The notes under the pieces were generated by a model. It was given only the letters and a program-made list of their open reading frames with translations. It ran no database searches and had not been told where the DNA came from. A stretch of 64,000 nucleotides of DNA from DASSNU01 sp035701265 (GTDB lineage Bacteria; Gemmatimonadota; Gemmatimonadetes; Gemmatimonadales; Gemmatimonadaceae): positions 7,755-71,754 of the forward strand of contig DASSNU010000011.1 in NCBI GenBank assembly GCA_035701265.1, given 5' to 3'. Numbering within the stretch: position 1 is the stretch's first letter; each line of letters opens with the position of its first letter. A program made the translations under genes and the position numbers. Of this stretch, positions 1 through 9,970 are shown one piece after another.

Positions 1-1
1 C

Positions 2-112
2 AGCACGAAGACGGTGAACGCGTACAAGCATCGCATTCAAGACAAGATTGGTCTGGGGCACCGTACCGACTACGTGCGGTTCGCGATCGAAGCAGGAATT
101 CTCGGCCGGTAG
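2..112 (+). CDS. C-terminal end of a LuxR/FixJ-type response regulator (partial)
   Basis: The frame is open from base 2 to a TAG at 110-112, giving 36 residues. They start STKTVNAYKHRIQDKIGL and go on to RTDYVRFAIEAGIL, which is the recognition helix and last helix of a NarL/FixJ (LuxR-type) DNA-binding domain. The receiver domain, if there is one, lies outside the window. Family assignment rests on the helix-turn-helix alone, so a free-standing LuxR regulator is also possible. Confidence 0.75.
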   Translation, partial: STKTVNAYKHRIQDKIGLGHRTDYVRFAIEAGILGR

Positions 113-174
113 CGCGGTCTGCACCCCGGGGTGATCGATGCGGAGCGCCGACGCGGATGGTCAGACCCGACGCC

Positions 175-537
175 TCACTCGATGCGTCGCAGGCCGACCT
201 TCTTTACCGTGATAACCTCGCGCGTGCGATCGGGGCGCACGATCTCTATCGTGCCGGGAAAGCCGTCCGGCTCCTCGGTAACCCACACCTCACGTGGCTC
301 GCGCACGCGATGATCACCCGAGTCGAGCGCGAACTCGAGGGTTCTGGTTCGCGCATCGTATGTGATACCGATCAGGCGGGCGCCTTCCGCGACGTACTGG
401 TCGCCCCAGTCGGGGGCGATCACCTCGATGTCGGCCGCCTCGGGTGCGCCATCGCGAAGAAAGCGCTTGGTGAACACATCGAAATACGCGGCGAGATCGT
501 CCCGCACGATCTTCAACGTCGTTGGCATCAGGACCAT
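175..537 (-). CDS. DUF5335-like small protein
   Basis: A protein of about 120 residues with the layout of the DUF5335 family: an N-terminal helix (LKIVRDDLAAYFDVFTKRF) followed by short beta-rich segments with acidic turns. The frame is open further upstream, but the extra part is arginine- and proline-rich and reads like noncoding sequence. I therefore start at ATG 537; ATG 528 (MPTTL) is an equally good choice. No signal peptide or membrane segment is visible. The function of this family is unknown. It is divergent from the BON-domain gene at 805. Confidence 0.6.
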   Translation of the reverse strand: MVLMPTTLKIVRDDLAAYFDVFTKRFLRDGAPEAADIEVIAPDWGDQYVAEGARLIGITYDARTRTLEFALDSGDHRVREPREVWVTEEPDGFPGTIEIVRPDRTREVITVKKVGLRRIE

Positions 538-804
538 CCATGTTCCGGGGCCAATGGCGAAGATTAGACAACGCGCGAAGCGCGCGCCGTCAGGCAATGT
601 CGACGTGCTCCTTCCGGGTTGGCCGGCATGGTACGTGGTCGTGCGTTGGCCGGCGGATGGCCCCGGCTGTCGGCGCAATGGGAAGCGATGATTCCCGGTT
701 GCCCGATTTCGCATCCGGAAACCGTACGCGATCATCGATGATGCGGCAGCCCACGCCCCACCGGGGGGCGCCTGGAGGCCGGTTCTACATCGTGGGAGGA
801 CATC

Positions 805-1476
805 ATGCGGACGGACAGCCAAATCCAGAAGGACATCCTCGATGAGCTGAAGTGGGAGCCCAGCCTAAAGGACGAGGACATCGGGGTCGCGGTCCACGAC
901 GGCGTCGTCACCCTTGCCGGCTTCGTCGACAGCTACGCCAACAAGTGGAGAGCCGAGCGAGTCGCCAGCGGAGTCAGGGGGGTGAAGGCATTGGCGAACG
1001 ACCTCGAAGTCAAACTGCCGACAAGCTCGTCGCGTCCTGATCCCGACATTGCACGCGCGGCGCTCGATGCGCTCAAGTGGAACGTCCTGGTTCCCAACGA
1101 CCGCATCAAGGTGAAAGTCGAGAAAGGGTGGCTCACGCTCGAGGGTGACGTGGACTGGAGCTATCAACGCGAGGAAGCGGAGCGCTCCGTCCGCTACCTC
1201 ACCGGTGTTCTCGGGGTGACAAACCTCGTGTCGGTGCGCGCGCGCCCGACGCCGTCGGACATCAAGCAGAAGATCAAGGAAACGCTCGAGCGGAGCGCGG
1301 AGTTCGATGCGGACCGCATCACGGTCGAGGTCGACGAGCACACGGTCGTCCTCCGCGGGACCGTGCGCTCGTACGCCGAGAAGCGGGACGCGGAGCGGGC
1401 TGCCCGCAAAGCGCCGGGAGTCACGATCGTCGAGAACGATCTGGTCGTCGACCCGAGCGTGCTGGCGGCCGTCTAG
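805..1476 (+). CDS. BON-domain protein with three BON repeats (OsmY-like)
   Basis: 223 residues made of three BON modules at about residues 5-70, 78-145 and 150-215. Each shows the pattern hydrophobic-V-x-V-x-x-G-x-V-x-L-x-G-x-V followed by an ERA/AERA helix, for example GVVTLAGFVDSYANKW, GWLTLEGDVDWSYQ and HTVVLRGTVRSYAEK. BON domains bind phospholipid or interact with membranes and are common in osmotic or envelope stress proteins. No signal peptide is visible, so a cytoplasmic role is likely, unlike periplasmic OsmY. GGGAGG about 7 bases before the ATG supports the start. A second BON protein lies at 26211. Confidence 0.85.
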   Translation: MRTDSQIQKDILDELKWEPSLKDEDIGVAVHDGVVTLAGFVDSYANKWRAERVASGVRGVKALANDLEVKLPTSSSRPDPDIARAALDALKWNVLVPNDRIKVKVEKGWLTLEGDVDWSYQREEAERSVRYLTGVLGVTNLVSVRARPTPSDIKQKIKETLERSAEFDADRITVEVDEHTVVLRGTVRSYAEKRDAERAARKAPGVTIVENDLVVDPSVLAAV

Positions 1477-1575
1477 AGGGTCGCGCCCGCGCGGCGAGCG
1501 GGGGCGGACCCTGCCGGAGTTGGTAGATCATTCCGGACCGTAGATCAGGATCGTATTCGTGAAGAGGAGACGGCA

Positions 1576-1650
1576 GCGGACGGTAGGAATGACGCGAGCG
1601 CCACCCTCTTCCCAAGCTGGACGTCGCCGGTTCGAGTCCGGTCGCCCGCT
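1576..1650 (+). pseudogene. Degenerate tRNA-Gly-like sequence
   Basis: The 3' part is a convincing tRNA: T-stem/loop GCCGG-TTCGAGT-CCGGT (1626-1642), acceptor CGCCCGC (1643-1649), a 5-base variable loop, and an anticodon-like loop TTCCCAA (CCC, Gly). An acceptor 5' strand GCGGACG (1576-1582) pairs at 6 of 7 positions and gives a normal 75-base span. The anticodon stem has two mismatches and no D-arm with a GG loop is present. A D-loop-like AGTTGGTAGA occurs instead about 65 bases upstream (1519-1528). CCA is not encoded. It looks like a broken tRNA or a 3' tRNA fragment left by an integration event rather than a working gene. Confidence 0.45.
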
Positions 1651-1679
1651 CTAATCGCTCCGCACGGGTGATATCCCAG

Positions 1680-1709
1680 AATGCCGACTCCCCATGGGGA
1701 GTCGGCATT
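1680..1709 (+). terminator. Perfect 30-bp palindrome, terminator-like
   Basis: AATGCCGACTCCCCA (1680-1694) is followed directly by its exact reverse complement (1695-1709). It sits 30 bases after the tRNA-Gly-like sequence, where a tRNA terminator would be expected. No T-tract follows, so Rho-independent termination is uncertain; 15-bp self-complementarity with no spacer is also unusual for a hairpin. Confidence 0.5.
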
Positions 1710-1958
1710 CGTGCTTGGAGAGCGGCGCGGAAGTGTGTTCAGGTTGAGTGTAGCGATGGGGCTCCGAGCGGCGGAGTTGCAGTCCCTTTGCGCGGATGAG
1801 GGTCCGTCTACCGTTCTGTCGCCTTTCTGGTGCACGGTCGCGCGGGCGAACTGACGCACGACGGTCGCGGTCGCGGAGTTGTTGACGGCTTCCGGAGCGA
1901 GTCGCAGGTTGTAGCACGATGCTTTCGGTGGGCCGCCAACCAACCCCCGCGCGGCGCG

Positions 1959-2534
1959 ATGGTGAGTGACGAGGGGACGGAAGTCAGCAGACTGCTCGTC
2001 GCCTGGCGAGATGGCGATCGCTCAGCGCTCGATCGGCTCGTGCCGATCGTGTACGCCCAACTTCGCGCGCTGGCCGGACGACAGCTCCGCGACGAGCGGC
2101 CGGATCACACGTTGCAGACCACGGCGCTCATTCACGAGGCGTATCTTCGTCTGGTCGGCACGGACATCGAGTGGGAAGGGCGGTCACACTTCATGAAGGT
2201 CGCCGCCAGCACGATGCGCCGCATCCTGGTGGATCACGCGCGGGCGCGGGGACGCGAGAAGCGCGGTGGTGCCGCCAGACCGGTCACGCTGGATCGCGCC
2301 AACCTCGCCGCTCCGGACACGGCGCCGCAACTCATCGCTCTCGATGAGGCGCTCGAGGCGCTGGCCGACCTCGACGAGAGAAAAGCGCGCGCCGTAGAGC
2401 TTCACTACTTCGGCGGCCTGACGTACGAGGAGACTGCGGCCGTGCTCGGCGTATCGACGGCGACCATCCACCGCGAGCTCCGTCTGGCGAAGGCGTGGCT
2501 CGCCCGCGAGGTGGCTGACGACGGCAGTGCGTGA
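1959..2534 (+). CDS. ECF-like RNA polymerase sigma factor (TIGR02999 type)
   Basis: 191 residues. Region 2 is visible as SRLLVAWRDGDRSALDRLVP through HEAYLRLVG and FMKVAASTMRRILVDHAR; region 4 as YFGGLTYEETAAVLGVSTAT with the closing helix IHRELRLAKAWL. The motifs IHEAYLRL and RILVDHARAR are typical of TIGR02999, a group common in Gemmatimonadota, Acidobacteriota and Planctomycetes. The frame is open upstream of 1959, but the conserved part starts just after this ATG. It is convergent with a serine/threonine kinase gene 12 bases away; TIGR02999 factors are often found beside such kinases, so a signalling link is plausible but not shown. Confidence 0.88.
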   Translation: MVSDEGTEVSRLLVAWRDGDRSALDRLVPIVYAQLRALAGRQLRDERPDHTLQTTALIHEAYLRLVGTDIEWEGRSHFMKVAASTMRRILVDHARARGREKRGGAARPVTLDRANLAAPDTAPQLIALDEALEALADLDERKARAVELHYFGGLTYEETAAVLGVSTATIHRELRLAKAWLAREVADDGSA

Positions 2535-2546
2535 GGCGCGCCGACA

Positions 2547-5399
<2,853 letters not shown>

Positions 5400-5777
5400 G
5401 CGGCGCCGCGCTCAGGTCGCGCGGCGCCGTCATTCTTCGCTCACAGCCGAAATCGGGGCGTGGCCTGTCCGTCGAGCTCGTGCGAAGGCCGGCTCCCGTC
5501 AGGGGGCCGTCTCGCGCAGTGCGGAGGTGCCGGTCGACATGGGACCTGCCACGGGCTCTTTCGCGCTGAGCGCCATCGCACCATCGTGTGGGCCGGCACG
5601 TAGCACCGGGTCGGGACGCGCGGCTCCGTCCGACGTCTCGTTCAGGGCGCGCCGAGTGAGCTGGCCCTTGGTTGGAAGGAAGGCGGTCTCCTCGCTCGCA
5701 CCGCCCCGCGTGTCTCCCCCCTTTCCGGGGAGGAGTCTCTTCACCACCGTCCCCACGCTTTCCGCGCCTTCCTCGTC
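5400..5777. other. Intergenic region with a GC-rich hairpin
   Basis: 378 bases between the divergent kinase and LuxR-type genes. The clearest structure is a perfect 10-bp hairpin, GGCGCCGCGC (5402-5411) with GCGCGGCGCC (5419-5428) and a 7-base loop, ending three bases from the annotated GTG of the kinase. If the kinase starts further inside its frame, this hairpin would be in the leader. I see no clear promoter or conserved coding frame in the rest. Confidence 0.4.
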
Positions 5778-6218
5778 GTGCGTCGCACCATTCTCCTCTA
5801 CGGCCTCCTGGGCGGCGCGCTCATCGTCGCCCTGCAGCTCGTCCAGTATCGCTTCCTGGTCGTCGAGCACTCGCTCGAAGTCTACGGCGGCGTGGTGGCG
5901 CTCATCTTCGCCAGTCTCGGCATCTGGTTGGGTCTCCGGATGACCGGCCGGAAGGTGGAAAAGGAGGTCGTCGTCGTCCGCGAGTCGCAGCCGTTCGTCG
6001 TCGACGAGGCGCACCTCGCACGGCTGGGGATCACGCCGCGCGAGCACGAGATCCTGACGCTCATTGCCGCTGGCCTGAGCACGCGCGAGATCGCCGCGAA
6101 ACTCTCCGTGAGCGAGAACACGGTGAAGACACACGCCAGCCGGCTCTACGGCAAGCTCAACGCGCGCCGCCGGACGCAGGCGGTGCAGATCGCCAAAGAG
6201 CAGGGATTGATCGCGTGA
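5778..6218 (+). CDS. Membrane-anchored LuxR-family transcriptional regulator
   Basis: 146 residues. Two transmembrane helices (about 5-22 and 35-54) are followed by a LuxR/GerE helix-turn-helix (about 82-144) with the typical LTPREHEIL-like opening (ITPREHEILTLIAAGLSTRE) and SENTVKTHASRLYGKL recognition helix. There is no receiver domain, so the DNA-binding part is tethered to the membrane directly. The next gene, 100 bases downstream on the same strand, is a DUF4199 membrane protein, a pairing that suggests a joint regulatory unit. The start follows no obvious ribosome site, but the membrane helix begins immediately after it. Confidence 0.85.
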   Translation: MRRTILLYGLLGGALIVALQLVQYRFLVVEHSLEVYGGVVALIFASLGIWLGLRMTGRKVEKEVVVVRESQPFVVDEAHLARLGITPREHEILTLIAAGLSTREIAAKLSVSENTVKTHASRLYGKLNARRRTQAVQIAKEQGLIA

Positions 6219-6318
6219 ACGGGTGATTTTTCGCCGTCGTTCGCACGAATCACCCGAATGGGTGATGCGCGATGACGCTGGCGTCCGTACGATAGGGCCG
6301 TCCTCAACCCCTCATCCT

Positions 6319-6858
6319 ATGAAAAAAATCGTCTGGACGTTCGGTCTGATCTCCGGCGCCATCATGGCAGTCTTCATGGCTGCCACGCTCCCCTTCATGG
6401 GGGATCACGGCGTCAGCTCGCTGATCGTCGGCTATGCCGGCATGGTCGCCGCGTTCCTGCTCGTGTTCTTCGGCGTTCGCTCCTACCGCGACAACGTCCT
6501 TGGCGGGCAGATCGGTTTCGGGCGTGCCTTCGGCACCGGCATCCTCATCGCCGCCATCGCGAGCGTGTGCTATGTGGCGGCCTGGGAAGTGATCTACCAC
6601 AACTTCATGCCCGACTTCTACGAGAAGTACGCGCAATCGTCCGTCGAGCGCGCGCGCAGCAGCGGGAAGAGCGACGCCGAAGTCGCGAAGGTGCAGGCGC
6701 AGATGAACGACATGGTGCGCCGCACCGGGAACCCGCTCGTCGAGCCGGTGGCAATCTTCGGCGAGCCGTTCCCAGTGGGCTTCGTGTTCGCGCTCGTATC
6801 CGCCGGCGTGCTGCGCCGCAAGCGCGCGGCGGGCAAAGTCGTAGGCGCCACGGCGTAA
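6319..6858 (+). CDS. DUF4199 family membrane protein
   Basis: 179 residues with the DUF4199 layout: helices at about 5-25, 32-52 and 70-90, the RSYRDNVLGGQIGFGRAFGTG segment in between, a charged soluble stretch (about 100-145) and a final helix near 155-172. The first helix starts right at MKKIVWTFGLISG, supporting ATG 6319 although the frame is open upstream. It follows the membrane LuxR regulator and is probably co-transcribed with it. The function of DUF4199 proteins is not established. Confidence 0.85.
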   Translation: MKKIVWTFGLISGAIMAVFMAATLPFMGDHGVSSLIVGYAGMVAAFLLVFFGVRSYRDNVLGGQIGFGRAFGTGILIAAIASVCYVAAWEVIYHNFMPDFYEKYAQSSVERARSSGKSDAEVAKVQAQMNDMVRRTGNPLVEPVAIFGEPFPVGFVFALVSAGVLRRKRAAGKVVGATA

Positions 6859-6913
6859 CCCCGGCGCAGGCGGCAGCGCGCCCGTGGCCGGCCGCCCAGC
6901 ACGATGTCGATCG

Positions 6914-6953
6914 ATCCGCAGCGCGGGGCAGGGCACGTGCCCGCGCTGCGGAT
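6914..6953. terminator. Hairpin between convergent genes
   Basis: Perfect 14-bp arms ATCCGCAGCGCGGG (6914-6927) and CCCGCGCTGCGGAT (6940-6953) around a 12-base loop that is itself partly self-complementary. It lies between the ends of the DUF4199 gene and the CBS gene, so a two-way terminator is the simplest reading, but no T-tract follows on either strand. Confidence 0.55.
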
Positions 6954-6977
6954 GACGCCTCATTCGCCGGCGTGCGA

Positions 6978-7379
6978 CTACAGCCGCCCGCTCCCCATCG
7001 CGTGCGCGATGTCCGTCTGTGAGATCACCCCCACCAACCGGTCCTGATCCTTCACGAACAGGCGTCGGACTTCCGCGTAGAGCATCCGCTGCGCGGCCTG
7101 GCGTACATCGGCGTCGGGCTCGATGGTCTGCGCGGTGGGGGTCATGATCTCGCGCACCGGTGTGTTCTCGAAGAACCGGGCGCGCGCGCGGGCGTCGTCC
7201 TGCTCCGCCGTGGCCTGCAGCACGTCGGTGGCGGACACCACGCCGAGCACGCGGCCGCCGGAATCAACCACCGGCAGCGCGGAAATGTGAGAATCGGCCA
7301 TCGCCTGCACTACCCGCACAACCGGTTCATCGGGGGCGGCGGTTCGCACATCGGTGCGCATCAGCTCCGCTACTCGCAT
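6978..7379 (-). CDS. Two-CBS-domain protein
   Basis: 133 residues made of a CBS pair: CBS1 about 5-60 (RVAELMRTDVRTAAPDEPV and VSATDVL) and CBS2 about 75-130 (VREIMTPTAQTIEPDADV and GVISQTDIAHAM). CBS pairs bind adenine nucleotides and act as energy sensors. Two ATG codons are adjacent (7382 and 7379); GGAGG ends only one base before the first and four before the second, so 7379 is preferred. It is divergent from a second CBS protein at 7686, across a 306-base shared upstream region. Confidence 0.85.
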   Translation of the reverse strand: MRVAELMRTDVRTAAPDEPVVRVVQAMADSHISALPVVDSGGRVLGVVSATDVLQATAEQDDARARARFFENTPVREIMTPTAQTIEPDADVRQAAQRMLYAEVRRLFVKDQDRLVGVISQTDIAHAMGSGRL

Positions 7380-7685
7380 CATCCCTCCGTGGTTGATTGT
7401 CGCCGCGTCGCGCGTGCGGTGTCGCCGAACGGTAGCGCGGACATCCACGCGTCGGGCGCACCGTCCATCGGTGAATGCTCGAGGGAACGCCATGGACCAG
7501 TCGGGATCCCTCCAGCAGAAGGTGCGCCAGGCGCGCGCTGGCCCACCGCACCTGCCGCGGTGTGCACGGTTGTTGCCGCACCATTCGAGCTGGTGCCGTG
7601 TCGATGGCTCCTCGGCGTCCCACGTTCGAACGTACGACTTCGTCACGCCTGGTAGGGTCCACTCGCTCGCCGGGAGGAGTGCGCG
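7380..7685. other. Shared upstream region of two divergent CBS genes
   Basis: Contains a perfect 12-bp palindrome ACGTTCGAACGT (7622-7633), about 53 bases before the + strand start, and the octamer ACGGTTGT (7566-7573) that forms the core of the TGAC-N4-GTCA sites elsewhere, but here with altered outer half-sites. Either could be an operator. No coding frame in it looks real. Confidence 0.35.
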
Positions 7686-8651
7686 ATGCCCATGCGACTC
7701 GAAGAGATCATGACCCCGCGCGTCGTCGGCATTGCGCCCGATGCGCCCGCCACTGCGGCCTGGACCCGCATGCGCCGCCGCGGCATTCGGCATCTGGTGG
7801 TGCTGGACGATGACCGGCTCGTCGGCGTCGTTTCGGAGCGAGACCTGGGTGGCAGGGGAGGGACGTCGATACGCCGGGGCCGGTCGGTGCGCAGCCTGAT
7901 GACGCGCGATGCCGTGAGCGCGGAGCCCGGGATGCGCGTCCGCGATGCTGCGGACCTCATGCGCCAGCGGTTGATCGGCTCGCTGCCGGTGATGGACGAC
8001 GGCCGCCTGGTGGGGATCGTGACGGCCACCGACGTGTTCGATGCCCTTGGCGCCACCGAGAACGGAGTGCCCATGAGCCGCGCCGAGCGGCAACTGCTCC
8101 GTGCCCCGGCGAGCAGCCGGCGGTTGGGTGGAAGCCCCGCGCCCCGCACGCGTCGCGACACGCCCGCTGGCACGCGGCGGTCGCGTCCGGCCAATCGCAC
8201 CAAGCGCGAGCCGCTCGCGTCCCGCGTCCCCAAAGGCTCCAAGGCGACGCTGGGGCGCACCGAGGCGCCGCTCGTTCCCGCACACATCCGCGCCATGGGA
8301 GTCGATCTGGATCCCGAGACCCGCGCGTACATCCGCCGGAAGCTCGGGATGAAGCTGGGGAAGTTCGCGCTCGCCATCGAACGGGTGAGCGTGCGTGTGC
8401 GCGACGTCAACGGTCCGCGCGGCGGAGTGGATCACGAGTGTCAGGTGAAGGTCGTGCTGAGCGGGCTGCCCAGTGTGGTCGCTCGCGTGCAGGACGCATT
8501 CTGGCAGGTGGCGATCGACCGCGCGTTGACGACGGTTGCGCAACGCGTGCGGCGGAGCCTGGAACGGCGGCACACGACGCCGCGCACGCGCGAGCGGAAA
8601 GCTCGCGCCGCAACGCGCCGCCGAGCACGCACGGCGACTCGCGGCGTGTAG
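7686..8651 (+). CDS. CBS pair fused to an HPF/RaiA-like ribosome-associated domain
   Basis: 321 residues in three parts: a CBS pair (about 4-125, with RLEEIMTPRVVGI, LVGVVSERDL and LVGIVTATDVF), a basic linker (about 130-195), and a domain from about 200 to 290 (DPETRAYIRRKLGMKLGKF, RVSVRVRDVNGPRGG, AIDRALTTVAQRVRRSL) that matches the beta-alpha-beta pattern and helix spacing of HPF/RaiA hibernation factors. The C-terminus is strongly basic, as in ribosome-binding proteins. The start has GGGAGGAG about 6 bases upstream. I infer ribosome inactivation gated by adenylate binding. The CBS part is sure; the HPF assignment is from motif memory. Confidence 0.75.
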   Translation: MPMRLEEIMTPRVVGIAPDAPATAAWTRMRRRGIRHLVVLDDDRLVGVVSERDLGGRGGTSIRRGRSVRSLMTRDAVSAEPGMRVRDAADLMRQRLIGSLPVMDDGRLVGIVTATDVFDALGATENGVPMSRAERQLLRAPASSRRLGGSPAPRTRRDTPAGTRRSRPANRTKREPLASRVPKGSKATLGRTEAPLVPAHIRAMGVDLDPETRAYIRRKLGMKLGKFALAIERVSVRVRDVNGPRGGVDHECQVKVVLSGLPSVVARVQDAFWQVAIDRALTTVAQRVRRSLERRHTTPRTRERKARAATRRRARTATRGV

Positions 8652-8698
8652 AGCAAAGACGTAGCGGGCATGCGCCGGAGCGCGTCCCGGTGCTCCCG

Positions 8699-9838
8699 TC
8701 ACGGAGCCGGCTCCGGCACGTTGCTGTCCGCAATACGCGCGGTCGTGGCGCTCGATTGTCGCCGCCACCCCAGCCGTCCTGCCACCGCGTGTGCTATCAC
8801 TGCGAACGCCCGCGCGAACGCGCTCTCCGGATTCGCGAGCACTGCGGGATGACCCGTGTCCCCTCCAGCCACGACCGTAGGGTCGAACGGAATGCTCCCC
8901 AGGAACGGCGCGCCGAGCGCGCGCGCCACCTGCGCGCCGCCGCCGGAGCCGAACGCACCTGTCATGTTCTCCACCACCCCCAGCACCGGCGCGCCGAGTG
9001 TGGCGAACATCTCGCCTGCCTTGCGCGCTTCCACGACTGCCAGCCTCTGCGGTTGCGTGACGACCACCGCGCCGGCGAGCTCGATCGACTGCGCGAGACT
9101 GAGCGGCACATCACCGGTGCCCGGCGGAAGATCTACCACCAGCAGGTCGAGCTGCGGCCAGGCGACGCCGCGCGCGAACTGCCGCACCGCCTTCGACACC
9201 ATCGGTCCCCGCCATACGGCCGGTGACTGCTCGCCGAGGAAGAACCCGAAGCTGATGACGTACACTCCGCTCGCCTCGAGCGGCAGGATGTGCTTCTCCG
9301 GCGTCATGCGCACGCGGCGCGCGCCATCCTCCATGCCGAGCAGGATCGGGATGCTGGGTCCATAGATGTCGGCGTCGAGGATCCCGACGCGCGCGCCTTC
9401 GGCGGCAAGGCTGAGCGCCAGGTTCACCGCGACGGTGCTCTTTCCCACGCCCCCTTTGCCCGCGCCGACCGCCACGACCTGGCGCACGCTGCCCAGGCGC
9501 ACGCGGTCATCCCAGGGATTGCGTGCGCGCTCGCGGAGGGACTGGCCGTCGGGTGGCGGTTCGCGCGTGAGCACGCTGACCGTTGCGGCTCCGCGCTCAC
9601 GCAGCGCACGCGTGATCGTCCGCCGAAGGTGCTCCGCGGCGGACGGGTCGTGCGCGGCGAGCGCGATCTCCACGCGCACCGCCCCGCCGCACACGGTTAC
9701 ACGCGACACCGTTCCCAGTGAGACGATGTCCCGCGTGGTGCCCGGGTAGGGAATGCACGCCAGCTCGCTGCGCACGGCGTCCGCATCCAGCTCGCGACCA
9801 TGGTGAGCGGCGGCAGGGCTCGCGACGGGGTTCGACAT
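8699..9838 (-). CDS. Mrp/NBP35-family Fe-S carrier ATPase lacking the CxxC motif
   Basis: 379 residues: an N-terminal MIP18/DUF59 domain (about 15-95, with the conserved YPGTTRDIVSLG) and a P-loop ATPase with deviant Walker A GKGGVGKST (127-135), DADIYGPSIP and VDLPPGTGD. Mrp proteins bind and pass on Fe-S clusters as dimers. The usual CPxC pair after VVENM is missing: the chain reads VVENMTGAFGSGGGAQ. Cluster binding may therefore be lost or use other residues. GGGAGGAGG 7 bases before ATG 9838 fixes the start. A TGAC-N4-GTCA site lies 49 bases upstream. Confidence 0.88.
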   Translation of the reverse strand: MSNPVASPAAAHHGRELDADAVRSELACIPYPGTTRDIVSLGTVSRVTVCGGAVRVEIALAAHDPSAAEHLRRTITRALRERGAATVSVLTREPPPDGQSLRERARNPWDDRVRLGSVRQVVAVGAGKGGVGKSTVAVNLALSLAAEGARVGILDADIYGPSIPILLGMEDGARRVRMTPEKHILPLEASGVYVISFGFFLGEQSPAVWRGPMVSKAVRQFARGVAWPQLDLLVVDLPPGTGDVPLSLAQSIELAGAVVVTQPQRLAVVEARKAGEMFATLGAPVLGVVENMTGAFGSGGGAQVARALGAPFLGSIPFDPTVVAGGDTGHPAVLANPESAFARAFAVIAHAVAGRLGWRRQSSATTARIADSNVPEPAP

Positions 9839-9886
9839 CAGGCGCCTCCTCCCGTCTACCATATCGCGGCGCCTCCGGCGGAAACG

Positions 9887-9898
9887 TGACGGTTGTCA
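9887..9898. promoter_or_regulatory. Crp/Fnr-type palindrome TGACGGTTGTCA
   Basis: TGAC-N4-GTCA in the gap between the divergent mrp (start 9838) and K+/H+ antiporter (start 9971) genes. The spacing equals that of an FNR box (TGAT-N4-ATCA) with the inner base pair changed, as described for NnrR-type NO regulators. The same 12-mer occurs at 57036-57047 and its reverse complement at 13609-13620. Confidence 0.65.
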
Positions 9899-9970
9899 GC
9901 TTCCGCACGGGGCACGCACCGCACGCCGACCGACGGCCCAGGTGCGGAGCGCGTCTCGTCGCCCCACATT

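Noticed and set aside
1421..1943. Minus-strand frames with GLEPATSSLG and RTRTGDVQLGK
   Set aside because: These strings are the well-known false translations of tRNA regions read backwards; they support the tRNA-like call, not a protein.
7566..7573. Fifth Crp/Fnr-type site between the CBS genes
   Set aside because: Only the ACGGTTGT core matches; both outer half-sites are changed, so it is noted in the region entry but not called.
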